DNA of 64,000 nucleotides, taken from NCBI RefSeq assembly GCF_001424305.1, contig NZ_LMPD01000006.1:537566-601565 (forward strand). The letters run 5' to 3'. Shown piece after piece: positions 35,504 through 44,479 of the stretch. Below the pieces are notes generated by a model, which ran no database searches, was not told the DNA's origin, and saw only the letters and a program-made list of their open reading frames with translations. The stretch is from Pedobacter sp. Leaf176 (GTDB lineage: Bacteria; Bacteroidota; Bacteroidia; Sphingobacteriales; Sphingobacteriaceae). The position numbers and the translations under genes were made by a program. The stretch's first letter is position 1. Every line of letters begins with the position of its first letter.

Positions 35504-37642
35504 TTAGCTCTGTATCTGAGTTTTATTTAGTACCCATCCTAAAAATCCAGGTAGTTTTTTAATATAATCTACAAATTCTTTATTAGAATCTTTAATGGTG
35601 TTTCCAGCTTCGAAGACTGAAATATTTTTCTCAGTAAAAAGAAGCCACTCTTTCGCGATGTTTATATCCTGAAGCGCATTTACATCAACAATAATAGTAT
35701 CAAATTCATCTTTTAATATGTCAAAGCCAGCCTGAAGACTTTTTATACTCTGAATTTCTAAAAGTGATTCCCGCGCATTGCTTTTGTTCATTATGGTTAT
35801 CAGATCTTCAGTGTGAATCTCTTTCTTGACCAAAAAAGTTTGGAAATTTTGAGTAGTAGCAAGTGCCTTACTATCGGATTTAACCACAGGAAGTTCATCA
35901 GCAATCAACAGCACCTTCTTACCAGTCATTGCAAAGGCATAGGCTAAGCTATAGCATAAAAACGTCTTCCCTTCTCCAGCTACCAAACTAGTAACACCCA
36001 AAATCTTACTTCCATCTGCATCCATCTGGCTATTGATTTCGAAACGTAATGACCTGAGCATATCCCGGTAAAGTTCAAAGTTTTGATTTCCATTTTTATC
36101 GTTCCAGATATCCCTGATGTTTCTTTCGTTGCTTGTAATCTTGTTCAACACGCCAATGGTTTTCGATTTTGTCGCGTTGGCTAACTGCTGAGCGTTGATA
36201 ATCTTATTATCGAGAAAGAACACTAATAATACGAACCCAAAACTGGCAATACAACTTCCCGCTCCGGCACCTAACAAGTAAAAAATCTTTTTTGAGGGTT
36301 CAGGATTACCAGGCAAACCCATTTGTTCAATTTGTAATCTTAAACCCAAACTTTGCCCTGCTCTGTTTGTATTTACCTGATCTAAAGCAGTCATATACTC
36401 TTTAGTAGCTAAATCCGCTTCCCTTTGATAGTTTTGAATATCGGCGTCATAAGGAACCATACTGCTGTACTTAGCTCTTAAAATGCCCAACTGCTGATTA
36501 ATTATGTTCAGGCTTCTTTTCTGCTCTTCTAATGAAATCTCAAGATTTGTTTTCTGTGCGATTAGCGTTTGTTTAGATGCACGTGGATCTACAACATTTT
36601 CATCGGCATTCTGATTGCTTTTTGTAATGATAATTTTATTTATAGAATCAATCTTTAACTGGTCAGACACCTTAAATCCATTATCAACGTATCTTGCATT
36701 CGCTGCCTGTAATTCCCGCTTTAGTCTTACAAGTTCACGGTTATCTGTTTGCGTGCTTCCTGCAGTATAGGAATCGCCTCCATTCAATTTATTTCTAATA
36801 ACAGACAGTGCTCCCTGATTAGACTGTATCACTCTTAGAGCTTCGGCACGCTGAGCTTCATATTGCGTGATTTGTCCATAAACCGATCCGGATTGCTCAT
36901 CAAGATTTAAAAATCCTTTGTTTTTCTTGAAAGCAGCAAGAGAATTGTTTTTCTCGTTCATGGTAGCTTCCTTTCGTTTAAGCAAAGAATCTAAAAGAAC
37001 AATTGAATTATTTTGGTTAAAACTTATTTCACTACTATAATTGGTAATAAAATCAGCAGCTAACGTATTAACCAAATAAGCTGAAAGCTCTGGATTTTCA
37101 GAAACATATTCTATAGTTATTAAATCACTATTATCTGCATGATTAACTTCGATTTGTTTTCTTAATGTTTCTTCGCCATACCCCATCGACCCTACCAAAT
37201 TGTAAAGTTTGTACTTGCCATTATTATCAGATAATGTTAATATTGATTTTGTAGCAAGTTTTTCTTTAAATATTTGAATTAATTCACCTCTGTCTTGGGC
37301 ATTTAATGAATCAAGTTTTTCACTATACTTTCTAAAAGACTTTTTAGGATTTTCTAAATCGTGAATCATCAAATTATAAGCAAGAATATTCATGATTTTT
37401 TTCGTCTTGAATTTCTCCATAATTTGATTAAACTGCTGACTCACCTGAAAAAAGTCAACGTTTTCGTTTGAGATAACTTTTTTAGAAGGATCTAAAAGCC
37501 CTGTTGATATTTGAACTTCAGAACTATACTGCTTGGGTAAATTTTGAACCAAGAAGTAAGTAATTATTACAGCAACAATGGGTACTAGAATTAGCACCCA
37601 TTTATATTTATTAATCAGTTTTAAAAGTGATTTTATATCCAT
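35504..37642 (-). CDS. Wzz/GumC-like chain-length regulator fused to a tyrosine-kinase-like domain
   Basis: 712 residues. Helix 1 (near 14-34) and helix 2 (near 453-475, after a Pro-rich GLPGNPEPSKK) bracket a periplasmic domain with long coiled coils, as in PCP-2a proteins. The C-terminal cytoplasmic part resembles CpsD/Wzc kinases: Walker A-like GVTSLVAGEGKTFLCYSLAYAF near 555-576, then KVLLIADELPVV where an active kinase has an IDaDxR-type Walker A', and TIIVDVNALQD for Walker B. The C-terminus lacks a tyrosine cluster. So nucleotide binding may persist, but the kinase looks degenerate. It controls polymer length together with Wzy and the TolC-like protein. Confidence 0.88.
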   Translation of the reverse strand: MDIKSLLKLINKYKWVLILVPIVAVIITYFLVQNLPKQYSSEVQISTGLLDPSKKVISNENVDFFQVSQQFNQIMEKFKTKKIMNILAYNLMIHDLENPKKSFRKYSEKLDSLNAQDRGELIQIFKEKLATKSILTLSDNNGKYKLYNLVGSMGYGEETLRKQIEVNHADNSDLITIEYVSENPELSAYLVNTLAADFITNYSSEISFNQNNSIVLLDSLLKRKEATMNEKNNSLAAFKKNKGFLNLDEQSGSVYGQITQYEAQRAEALRVIQSNQGALSVIRNKLNGGDSYTAGSTQTDNRELVRLKRELQAANARYVDNGFKVSDQLKIDSINKIIITKSNQNADENVVDPRASKQTLIAQKTNLEISLEEQKRSLNIINQQLGILRAKYSSMVPYDADIQNYQREADLATKEYMTALDQVNTNRAGQSLGLRLQIEQMGLPGNPEPSKKIFYLLGAGAGSCIASFGFVLLVFFLDNKIINAQQLANATKSKTIGVLNKITSNERNIRDIWNDKNGNQNFELYRDMLRSLRFEINSQMDADGSKILGVTSLVAGEGKTFLCYSLAYAFAMTGKKVLLIADELPVVKSDSKALATTQNFQTFLVKKEIHTEDLITIMNKSNARESLLEIQSIKSLQAGFDILKDEFDTIIVDVNALQDINIAKEWLLFTEKNISVFEAGNTIKDSNKEFVDYIKKLPGFLGWVLNKTQIQS

Positions 37643-37662
37643 TTAATCAATTTTAATTTCTC

Positions 37663-38343
37663 TTATTTAACTTCACTTAACTTCATACCAATAATCTGCT
37701 CTAACAAATCTCTCGATTTCAAATACAAAGATTCTGCTTGTATTTTTTGTTGGAAAGAAGCGAATTGATTTATACGAGATTGATTGTACGCATCTAAGGT
37801 AATCTCTCCTTTTTCAAATCTCAATCTCAAACTTTCGGCTACACCTTTATTATCCTGAGCCATCTGGGAACTGATTTTTAACAAACTTAATTGTTGGATG
37901 TAGTCATAATATCTAATTTTTACATCGTTTATTAATAACAATTCAAAGTCCTTTTGCTCTAATTTCGCAACTTCATAATCGATTTTAGCTTTTTTAACAA
38001 GAAAAGGCTTAGTAAGCAAATTACCTAAATTGACACCTACACCAAATTGAACGCCATTAACATTATAAGGATTCACCGGATCCAATACAGCCCTATCGCC
38101 TGGTCTGTAGAAGTATGAAGCGTTAAAAATATCTAAATAAGATAAGCTAGCGGTCGTAATTGCAATTTTCAAACCGTCAGAACGAAGTTGATAAGATTTT
38201 GAACGAGGAAAATTTTGTTTTGCCAATTCAATATACTTTTCTAAATCAGCATATTTAATTTCCGGAATAATGGTTTCTTGAGAGTAAGCTTTTACACTTA
38301 AAAACATTAAGGCTGCTAAAGTGATTTTCAGTAGAGTTTTCAT
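37663..38343 (-). CDS. TolC/OEP-like outer-membrane protein, short form
   Basis: 226 residues. A Sec signal peptide (MKTLLKITLAALMFLSVKAYS, cleavage near residue 21) is followed by SYLDIFNASYFYRPGDR and VQFGVGVNLGNLL beta-strand-like segments, then long helices (KAKIDYEVAKLEQKDFELLLINDVKIRYYDYIQQL and RFEKGEITLDAYNQSRINQF). This pattern is that of outer-membrane efflux proteins, but at half their usual 420-450 residues, so it resembles a single TolC repeat. It is the first gene of the leftward export operon, 20 bp before the Wzz-like gene, and may replace Wza as the export channel. Confidence 0.8.
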   Translation of the reverse strand: MKTLLKITLAALMFLSVKAYSQETIIPEIKYADLEKYIELAKQNFPRSKSYQLRSDGLKIAITTASLSYLDIFNASYFYRPGDRAVLDPVNPYNVNGVQFGVGVNLGNLLTKPFLVKKAKIDYEVAKLEQKDFELLLINDVKIRYYDYIQQLSLLKISSQMAQDNKGVAESLRLRFEKGEITLDAYNQSRINQFASFQQKIQAESLYLKSRDLLEQIIGMKLSEVK

Positions 38344-38727
38344 TAATAATTAGGGTTATTTATAGTATTTTTTTAATAGGTGACAATATAAAACGCATAA
38401 ATATACAATTAAACTTGTTCCTTTTAAATAAGTCAAGAAAAAGTTTTAACAATTATTTTATTATGAAACAAGATGTCATTAATCGTACTCAGGCAAATTA
38501 ACGATAAGCACCTTAATATCTTTTACTTAATTCATTTTTAAAAATTTGACACACACTTTAACTAGCCTGGCCAAAATAGTTTATTTCTGTTTGTAAATTA
38601 CATAAAAGCCAGAAATTAAAAATGCAAATGTAGTGATTCAATTACAATATTAAAATCTAGCCTTTATCTATTATTCTTAAATCAGTTTTAAGATAGCTCA
38701 AAATTAGTTAGAACTATTAAGTCATGT
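38344..38727. other. Intergenic region between the export operon and the tRNA terminator
   Basis: 384 bases without a gene. It lies upstream of the leftward TolC-like gene, so the promoter of the long export operon should be here. AT-rich, with no clear repeats or hairpins other than the adjacent tRNA terminator. Confidence 0.5.
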
Positions 38728-38762
38728 AAAAAAAAAGCCCGTTTCGGTGAAGAAACAGGCTT
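38728..38762 (-). terminator. Rho-independent terminator of the tRNA array
   Basis: Read on the minus strand, an 11-base stem (AAGCCTGTTTC with its partner, one G-T pair) and a six-base loop end in at least eight T. It lies 3 bases beyond the last tRNA-Pro, in the right orientation to end the leftward tRNA transcript. Confidence 0.9.
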
Positions 38763-38765
38763 AAG

Positions 38766-38839
38766 TCGGGGTGGCAGGATTCGAACCTACGACCTCCTGC
38801 TCCCAAAGCAGGCGCGATACCGGGCTACGCTACACCCCG
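38766..38839 (-). tRNA. tRNA-Pro (UGG)
   Basis: 74 bases on the minus strand. Acceptor stem CGGGGTG pairs with CACCCCG with discriminator A; anticodon stem-loop CCTGCTTTGGGAGCAGG gives anticodon TGG; the T-arm GGTTCGAATCC is intact. CCA is not encoded. Identical copy at 38889-38962. Confidence 0.96.
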
Positions 38840-38888
38840 AACTGGCATCGATCTTTATTTAAATAATTTGCTTAAACCTGCAAATTTG

Positions 38889-38962
38889 TCGGGGTGGCAG
38901 GATTCGAACCTACGACCTCCTGCTCCCAAAGCAGGCGCGATACCGGGCTACGCTACACCCCG
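38889..38962 (-). tRNA. tRNA-Pro (UGG), second copy
   Basis: 74 bases, same sequence and structure as the copy 49 bases away at 38766-38839: acceptor CGGGGTG/CACCCCG, anticodon TGG, T-arm GGTTCGAATCC. A tandem duplication within the tRNA array. Confidence 0.96.
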
Positions 38963-39046
38963 AACTGGTATCTTTTTTCCTTTTACAAGGTCGGCAAAGT
39001 AACGGATTTAAAATGATATTTCCATTTAAATTTGCCAATTTATTTT

Positions 39047-39134
<88 letters not shown>

Positions 39135-39213
39135 GTTCCCTCAAAATTCGGCTATACAAACCTTGTTTTGAGGTCTGCAAATATAGTAAAACAACCTATT
39201 CCACAAAAAAAAA

Positions 39214-41292
39214 TTATAAAACTTGTTGATAATCTATACGCACATGATAAATACTCATAAGCATTGTCTTGAAAATCAGTTTAATAGTTTCAATATCTTT
39301 TAATGTTAAATCGCAATTATCTAATTGATTTTGTTCCAATTTATAGTTAATTATACGTTCAACCAGGTCATTTATGTTCTGGGCATCCGGATTTTTAAGC
39401 GATCTTGAGGCAGCTTCAACTGAATCGGCTAACATTAATACACCGGTTTCTTTACTAAAAGGTATAGGCCCCGGGTAACGGAATATATTTTCATCGACAA
39501 ATTTTTCAGGTGAGTTTTTAAGAAACGACTGATAAAAATAATCAACGCGCGTGTTCCCATGATGCGTCCTGATGAAGTCTATAATTGCTTCTGGCATTTG
39601 ATTCTTCCTCAAAATTTCTATGCCCTTATGCACATGCTGAATAATGATCTGCGCACTTTGTTCGTAAGGTAATTTATCATGTGGACTAACTGCTGTGTTC
39701 TGGTTTTCTATAAAATACTGAGGATTGTCTACTTTTCCAATATCGTGATAAAGCGCCCCTGCCCTGACAAGAACAGAATTACCACCGATTTTAAAAATGG
39801 CTGCTTCTGCCAGGTTAGCCACCTGTAGTGAATGCTGAAAAGTGCCAGGCGCTTTGAAGGCCAGTTCTCTCAAAAGCTTATTGTTGGTATTGGTGAGTTC
39901 GATTAAAGCAACATCTGATGTAATACCAAAAACCCTTTCAAAAATGTAAATTAGCGGGTAAGCCAATAACGAAAGTAAAACACTAAATATAAACGGAACA
40001 AAATTCCCCCATTCAATGTCCCTGAAAGAACCTTCCCTAAGCAGTGCTATCCCAACAAATGAAACAAAATAGGCAGACAGAATAAATAGCGCTGATAATA
40101 AAAATCGCTCCCGTTTTACAAAATTCTTGATACTAAAAATAGCAACCATGCCGGCAGTTACCTGGTAAAAAACGAACTCGAAACTGTTTGCAACAAAGAA
40201 ACCCGCAATCAAAATCACCAGCATGTGGAGGTATAATGCAAGTCTGGTGTCAAATAAAATCCTTATAATAATCGGAACCACACAGAACGGTATGTAATAA
40301 AGACTTGCAATGTTCATCTTTAACGCCCAGGTTAACGCAAGCAACATTCCCGTGGTTACAATTAAAATAAGCGAGAGCTGCCGGTTATCGGAAAAAATAT
40401 CCCGTCTGAAAAGAAAAAGAAACGACATTAATATTGTTAAAACGAACCCTACAAGAACCACCTGCCCCAGGTAAATTAAAGTCCTGCTGCCAATGGTTTT
40501 TGTTTGGGCATCATACGTGGCTTTATAAGACTCTAACTTCTGATATATTTCGTCGTCGATAACGTCATTTTTTGCAACAATAAGCTCACCTTTCTGCACC
40601 ATACCTTTAGTGGTAGACACATTACTAACCGTATTTTCACGAATAACCTCTGTTAATCTCTCATTAAAGGTTATGTTGGGTGTTATATGATCTTCTGCAA
40701 GGTTATTAATCAAATCCTGCATAACCTGATTGGGCGCTTTAAAATTTTCTTTAAAATATTTTAAAGCAGTTTCCGCGGTAAAAATATCCTGTGTATTTTT
40801 TTGAATGGAAACGTTATTGCTCAGCAACGAAAAGTCGTAATTTTTGCCAGATGTTTGATGCTTTACATTTAAACCGATAATTCCTCTTTGATAAATATGC
40901 TGTAAAATTTTATAAGATGCATTTTTATAAGCAGCCTTCTCCCGCTCATCAAGCTGACCGGAACGCCATTTGATGTCGAACTCATTCATAAATCCTTCTA
41001 ATGCACCCGTGGTGATTTCGCTATCAAACTGATAAACCGGCAAAACGTCTCGCAGCGCATCCTTTTTATCTGTGCTCACCTGTGGGTTTGTTTTTAGAAT
41101 GGCAAATGGAAAGGGCGATATTAAATCCTTATTCATCCAAACCTTGTTTTTTTCGAATTCATACCTGAAGCGAGGTTGTTTGGGTAAAAAAAGCGTTATA
41201 ATAAAAACCGTGAACATCATCATCAGGTATTTGAGATTCGATGAATATTTACGGTAGAGAATCTTATGTGAGTTTTTCTTTATTTTGGCCAA
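39214..41292 (-). CDS. pgpH: 7TM-HD protein, PgpH-like cyclic-di-AMP phosphodiesterase
   Basis: 692 residues. A single helix (near 21-39), a large extracytoplasmic domain (40-260), seven helices (about 265-460), then an HD domain: FQHSLQVANLAEAAI near 488-502 and AGALYHDIGKVDNPQYF near 513-529 (H-D metal pair), HVHKGIEIL near 553-561, IRTHHG near 575-580. This is the 7TMR-HD architecture of PgpH, which hydrolyses the second messenger c-di-AMP. It usually links osmotic and cell-wall balance. Single leftward gene just beyond the tRNA array. The symbol rests on architecture, not on tested activity. Confidence 0.88.
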   Translation of the reverse strand: MAKIKKNSHKILYRKYSSNLKYLMMMFTVFIITLFLPKQPRFRYEFEKNKVWMNKDLISPFPFAILKTNPQVSTDKKDALRDVLPVYQFDSEITTGALEGFMNEFDIKWRSGQLDEREKAAYKNASYKILQHIYQRGIIGLNVKHQTSGKNYDFSLLSNNVSIQKNTQDIFTAETALKYFKENFKAPNQVMQDLINNLAEDHITPNITFNERLTEVIRENTVSNVSTTKGMVQKGELIVAKNDVIDDEIYQKLESYKATYDAQTKTIGSRTLIYLGQVVLVGFVLTILMSFLFLFRRDIFSDNRQLSLILIVTTGMLLALTWALKMNIASLYYIPFCVVPIIIRILFDTRLALYLHMLVILIAGFFVANSFEFVFYQVTAGMVAIFSIKNFVKRERFLLSALFILSAYFVSFVGIALLREGSFRDIEWGNFVPFIFSVLLSLLAYPLIYIFERVFGITSDVALIELTNTNNKLLRELAFKAPGTFQHSLQVANLAEAAIFKIGGNSVLVRAGALYHDIGKVDNPQYFIENQNTAVSPHDKLPYEQSAQIIIQHVHKGIEILRKNQMPEAIIDFIRTHHGNTRVDYFYQSFLKNSPEKFVDENIFRYPGPIPFSKETGVLMLADSVEAASRSLKNPDAQNINDLVERIINYKLEQNQLDNCDLTLKDIETIKLIFKTMLMSIYHVRIDYQQVL

Positions 41293-41409
41293 AACAATAC
41301 AATTATGGTGCTGTCAAAAATAGCATTTTTATCTAATATACATTTTACTGATTTTCTTTGCAATTGCCATTAATTATAATTTATTTTATGATATCAAATC
41401 AATATCAAT

Positions 41410-42267
41410 ATGTATCAGGAAAAAATTATTAACCCGCCATCTGGCTATTTAACATTTGCGTTATTTTTGGTACTTTTAGGTGCCGCAGTTTTCTGTTTTG
41501 TTACAAAGAGTTTTATTTCTGGTGGCAGTTTAATTGCCTTCAATTTTTTTCTGGTTTTGCCGGGACTAATCATTAATAATCCAAATGAATCAAAAGTACT
41601 GACACTTTTTGGAAAGTATGTAGGCACAGTTAAAACGGATGGCTTTTTTTGGGTCAACCCATTAACCAGTAAAAGAAAGGTTTCCTTAAGAGCAAATAAT
41701 TTAAATGGCCAGCAGCTAAAGGTTAACGACAAACTGGGCAATCCGATTGAAATTGCCGCAGTTGTGGTTTGGAAAGTTAATGAAACCGCAAAAGCTATTT
41801 TCTCTGTCGAAAATTACATGCAATACGTTAACATTCAAAGCGAGGCCGCGGTTAGGCACTTAGCAAATATATTTCCCTATGACCATTCGGAAGGCGAAGA
41901 AACGAGTATAACACTTAAGGATGGTGCCGAAAAAGTGAGCGAGCTCCTGGAAAATGAATTGAACGACAGATTATCAAGGGCTGGCATTGAAGTTTTGGAG
42001 GCTAGAATATCGCATCTAGCTTATGCACCGGAAATTGCCAGCGCCATGTTGCAGCGCCAGCAAGCTACTGCGGTTATTGCTGCCCGTAAACTAATTGTTG
42101 AGGGTGCTGTCGGGATGGTGGAGATGGCATTAGAAAAGTTATCCCAAAAAGGAATCGTCGAATTGGATGAAGAACGTAAAGCTGCAATGGTAAGTAACTT
42201 ATTAGTTGTGTTATGCGGCGACCGCCACGTTCAGCCCGTTGTAAATACCGGCACTTTATACAATTAA
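41410..42267 (+). CDS. SPFH (band 7/stomatin-like) membrane protein
   Basis: 285 residues. Two N-terminal hydrophobic segments (near 14-32 and 37-56) anchor it. The SPFH domain follows: SKVLTLFGKYVGTVKTDGFFWVNPL, KVNDKLGNPIEIAAVVVWKVNET, a coiled helical part SELLENELNDRLSRAGIEVLEARISHLAYAPEIASAMLQRQQATAVIAARK near 185-235. Such proteins form oligomeric scaffolds at membranes. It leads a three-gene operon with a PH-like membrane protein (4 bp later) and a small ribbon-helix-helix protein (2 bp after that). Confidence 0.9.
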   Translation: MYQEKIINPPSGYLTFALFLVLLGAAVFCFVTKSFISGGSLIAFNFFLVLPGLIINNPNESKVLTLFGKYVGTVKTDGFFWVNPLTSKRKVSLRANNLNGQQLKVNDKLGNPIEIAAVVVWKVNETAKAIFSVENYMQYVNIQSEAAVRHLANIFPYDHSEGEETSITLKDGAEKVSELLENELNDRLSRAGIEVLEARISHLAYAPEIASAMLQRQQATAVIAARKLIVEGAVGMVEMALEKLSQKGIVELDEERKAAMVSNLLVVLCGDRHVQPVVNTGTLYN

Positions 42268-42271
42268 GACT

Positions 42272-42793
42272 ATGGAATTTGAAGAAAAACAAAATCTGAA
42301 ACTTTGGTGGCTTTATATCTTATTGGCTGTTGATGCTGTAATTGTTTTAAGCGTCGTATTATTCGATAAAGGGGGTATGAGTTTTAATGATTTAAAGGAT
42401 ACTTATTTCGCACCTTTATGGGCAGTACTCCTGCCCTTCCTGGTTATTTTTTTTATTCAGAAAAATGTACTTACTACTAAAATTATGCCTGAAGGAATTT
42501 CCTATCGGTATTTCCCATTTCAGATTAAGCCAAAGTTAATTCCCTGGAGTGATATTGAAAAAGTCTACATTGATAAATATGATGCATTAGGCGATTATGG
42601 TGGCTGGGGTGTTCGTTACAGGCTTTGGTTTAAATTTAACGATAAGGCCTATATCCTAAACGACAGAGATAAAGGTTTGAAAATAGAATTTAAAAATGGC
42701 AAGAAGCTTCTTTTTAGCTCAAATAAATTGGATGCGCTGGAACTATTCCTTATAAATCTTAAAACCCGGCATCAGATACAGGCAATAAAGTAA
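42272..42793 (+). CDS. Membrane protein with PH-like C-terminal domain
   Basis: 173 residues. Two helices near 14-34 and 50-67, then a beta-rich domain (ISYRYFPFQIKPKLIPWSDIEKVYIDKYDALGDYGGWGVRY) that looks like the bacterial PH-type fold and an end helix (LDALELFLINLKTRHQ). No named family is certain. It sits between SPFH and ribbon-helix-helix genes with gaps of 4 and 2 bp, so it works with them. PH-like domains of this kind often sit in membrane-shape or stress proteins. Confidence 0.7.
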   Translation: MEFEEKQNLKLWWLYILLAVDAVIVLSVVLFDKGGMSFNDLKDTYFAPLWAVLLPFLVIFFIQKNVLTTKIMPEGISYRYFPFQIKPKLIPWSDIEKVYIDKYDALGDYGGWGVRYRLWFKFNDKAYILNDRDKGLKIEFKNGKKLLFSSNKLDALELFLINLKTRHQIQAIK

Positions 42794-42795
42794 AG

Positions 42796-42963
42796 ATGGC
42801 AGAGAAAGATAAAAAAGCTTTTGTATTAAGGATTAGCCCGGCACTTTTGAAGGAAATTGAAGTATGGGCCTCCGATGAATTTAGGAGTACAAACGGACAA
42901 ATTGAATTCTTGTTAAATCAAGCGATAAAATCCCGTAAGAAGACGAAGTTAAAAGAAGAATAG
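42796..42963 (+). CDS. Small Arc-type ribbon-helix-helix protein
   Basis: 55 residues, an ATG at 42796 and TAG at 42961. KKAFVLRISPALLKEIEVWASDEFRSTNGQIEFLLNQAI (residues 6-44) is the strand-helix-helix pattern of Arc/MetJ-type DNA-binding proteins: short strand FVLRIS, then L-x-E-I-x-x-W-A, then S-x-N-x-x-I-E-x-L-L. A basic tail follows. It starts 2 bp after the PH-like gene stop, in one operon with SPFH. It may autoregulate the operon or dock at the membrane complex; relatives are found beside SPFH genes. Confidence 0.75.
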   Translation: MAEKDKKAFVLRISPALLKEIEVWASDEFRSTNGQIEFLLNQAIKSRKKTKLKEE

Positions 42964-43294
42964 ATAAAAGAGGCGTTAATAAAAAGAATTAAACTGCACA
43001 TAAATCAAATTATATTTCGATACGTTGTCATTCCCAACCCAATAGATGGATTTAATTCGGAATTCTAATGCTATTACAAAGCGCTTTAAGATTAGCTTCG
43101 CTGAGCAATCATGGTTGCCGCCTGTGCGATAATGGCGAATAATAAAATTATAGCCTTAAAGCTAATTTTACTTTTGATACAGCTTCTTTATTTATTAGAC
43201 ATTGCCATTATGCTAAAATCTATTTTATAGCGTTTATGCAATATTAAAAATACATAACTTAGCAGCCTAACCAAAATTCATAAAAATTATTTAC
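42964..43294. other. Intergenic region
   Basis: 331 bases after the ribbon-helix-helix gene. No gene or RNA is seen. Short inverted pieces (AAGATTAGCTT near 43088 and AAAGCTAATTT near 43157) suggest a worn palindromic repeat. The thiolase promoter should lie at its right end. Confidence 0.4.
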
Positions 43295-44470
43295 ATGAGA
43301 GAAGTTGTAATTGTTTCCGCTGTACGTACGGCTATCGGAAGTTTTGGTGGCTCTTTAGCCCAATTTTCCGCAACGCAGTTGGGTGGACATGCCATTAAGG
43401 CTGCTGTTGAGCAGGCAAGTTTAAAACCAGATCAAATTCAGGAAGTTTATATGGGCAATGTGCTTTCGGCCAATTTAGGTCAGGCGCCTGCAACCCAGGC
43501 CGCAAAGTTTGCCGGATTACCTGATGTACCCGCAACAACCATTAACAAAGTTTGTGCATCTGGTACTAAAGCGATTATGCTTGCTGCGCAGAGTATTGCC
43601 AATGGCGATAATGATATCATCGTTGCCGGCGGAATGGAAAGCATGAGCAATGTGCCGTATTACCTGGATAAAGCCAGAAATGGCTACAGGCTGGGTCACG
43701 GACAAATAACTGATGGATTGGTGAAAGATGGACTTTGGGATGTTTACAACGATTATCATATGGGCTCGGCTGCCGAGCTTTGTGCTACAGACTGTAGCAT
43801 TAGCCGCGAAGCGCAGGATAATTTTGCAACTGAATCCTACAAAAGAGCACAAGCTGCTCAAATTGCCGGAAAATTTGCCGGAGAAATTGTACCGATAGAA
43901 GTTGTAGATCGTAAAGGAGCCATTTCAGTAGTCGATACTGATGATGAGCCCACTGCTGTTAAATTTGATAAAATCCCCTCTTTAAAACCGGTATTTAAAA
44001 AAGACGGAACTGTTACTGCGGCAAATGCATCTACTTTAAACGACGGCGCCGCTGCTCTGGTTTTAATGAGTGCCGATCGTGCCGCTACCTTAGGGGTTAA
44101 ACCAATAGCAAAAATCTTAGGCTTTGCAGACGCACAACAAGCGCCCGAATGGTTTACAACCGCCCCATCAAAAGCAATTCCCCTGGCCTTGCAAAGAGCC
44201 AATATAGATATAAAAGAAGTTGATTATTTTGAAATTAATGAGGCTTTTTCCGTTGTTTCAATTGCAAATAATCAGCTTTTAAATCTAGAAGAAGATAAAG
44301 TTAACGTAAACGGCGGCGCTGTTTCTTTAGGTCACCCTCTAGGCGCATCAGGGGCAAGAATTGTAGTTACGCTGCTTGCTGTATTGCAGCAAAATAATGG
44401 CAAGATCGGTGTCGCCGGAATCTGTAATGGCGGCGGTGGTGCAAGTGCACTTGTTATTGAAAAATTATAA
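43295..44470 (+). CDS. Acetyl-CoA C-acetyltransferase (thiolase)
   Basis: 391 residues, the usual thiolase length. REVVIVSAVRTAIGSFGG at the start, nucleophile C87 in INKVCASGTKAIMLA, NEAF with its His-equivalent region, VNVNGGAVSLGHPLGASGAR with the catalytic His, and the second cysteine in GICNGGGGAS. It condenses two acetyl-CoA to acetoacetyl-CoA, or cleaves the reverse in fatty-acid breakdown. The active set is complete. The following secreted protein begins 9 bp later. The degradative or biosynthetic direction cannot be read from sequence. Confidence 0.96.
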   Translation: MREVVIVSAVRTAIGSFGGSLAQFSATQLGGHAIKAAVEQASLKPDQIQEVYMGNVLSANLGQAPATQAAKFAGLPDVPATTINKVCASGTKAIMLAAQSIANGDNDIIVAGGMESMSNVPYYLDKARNGYRLGHGQITDGLVKDGLWDVYNDYHMGSAAELCATDCSISREAQDNFATESYKRAQAAQIAGKFAGEIVPIEVVDRKGAISVVDTDDEPTAVKFDKIPSLKPVFKKDGTVTAANASTLNDGAAALVLMSADRAATLGVKPIAKILGFADAQQAPEWFTTAPSKAIPLALQRANIDIKEVDYFEINEAFSVVSIANNQLLNLEEDKVNVNGGAVSLGHPLGASGARIVVTLLAVLQQNNGKIGVAGICNGGGGASALVIEKL

Positions 44471-44479
44471 ATTTATCCA

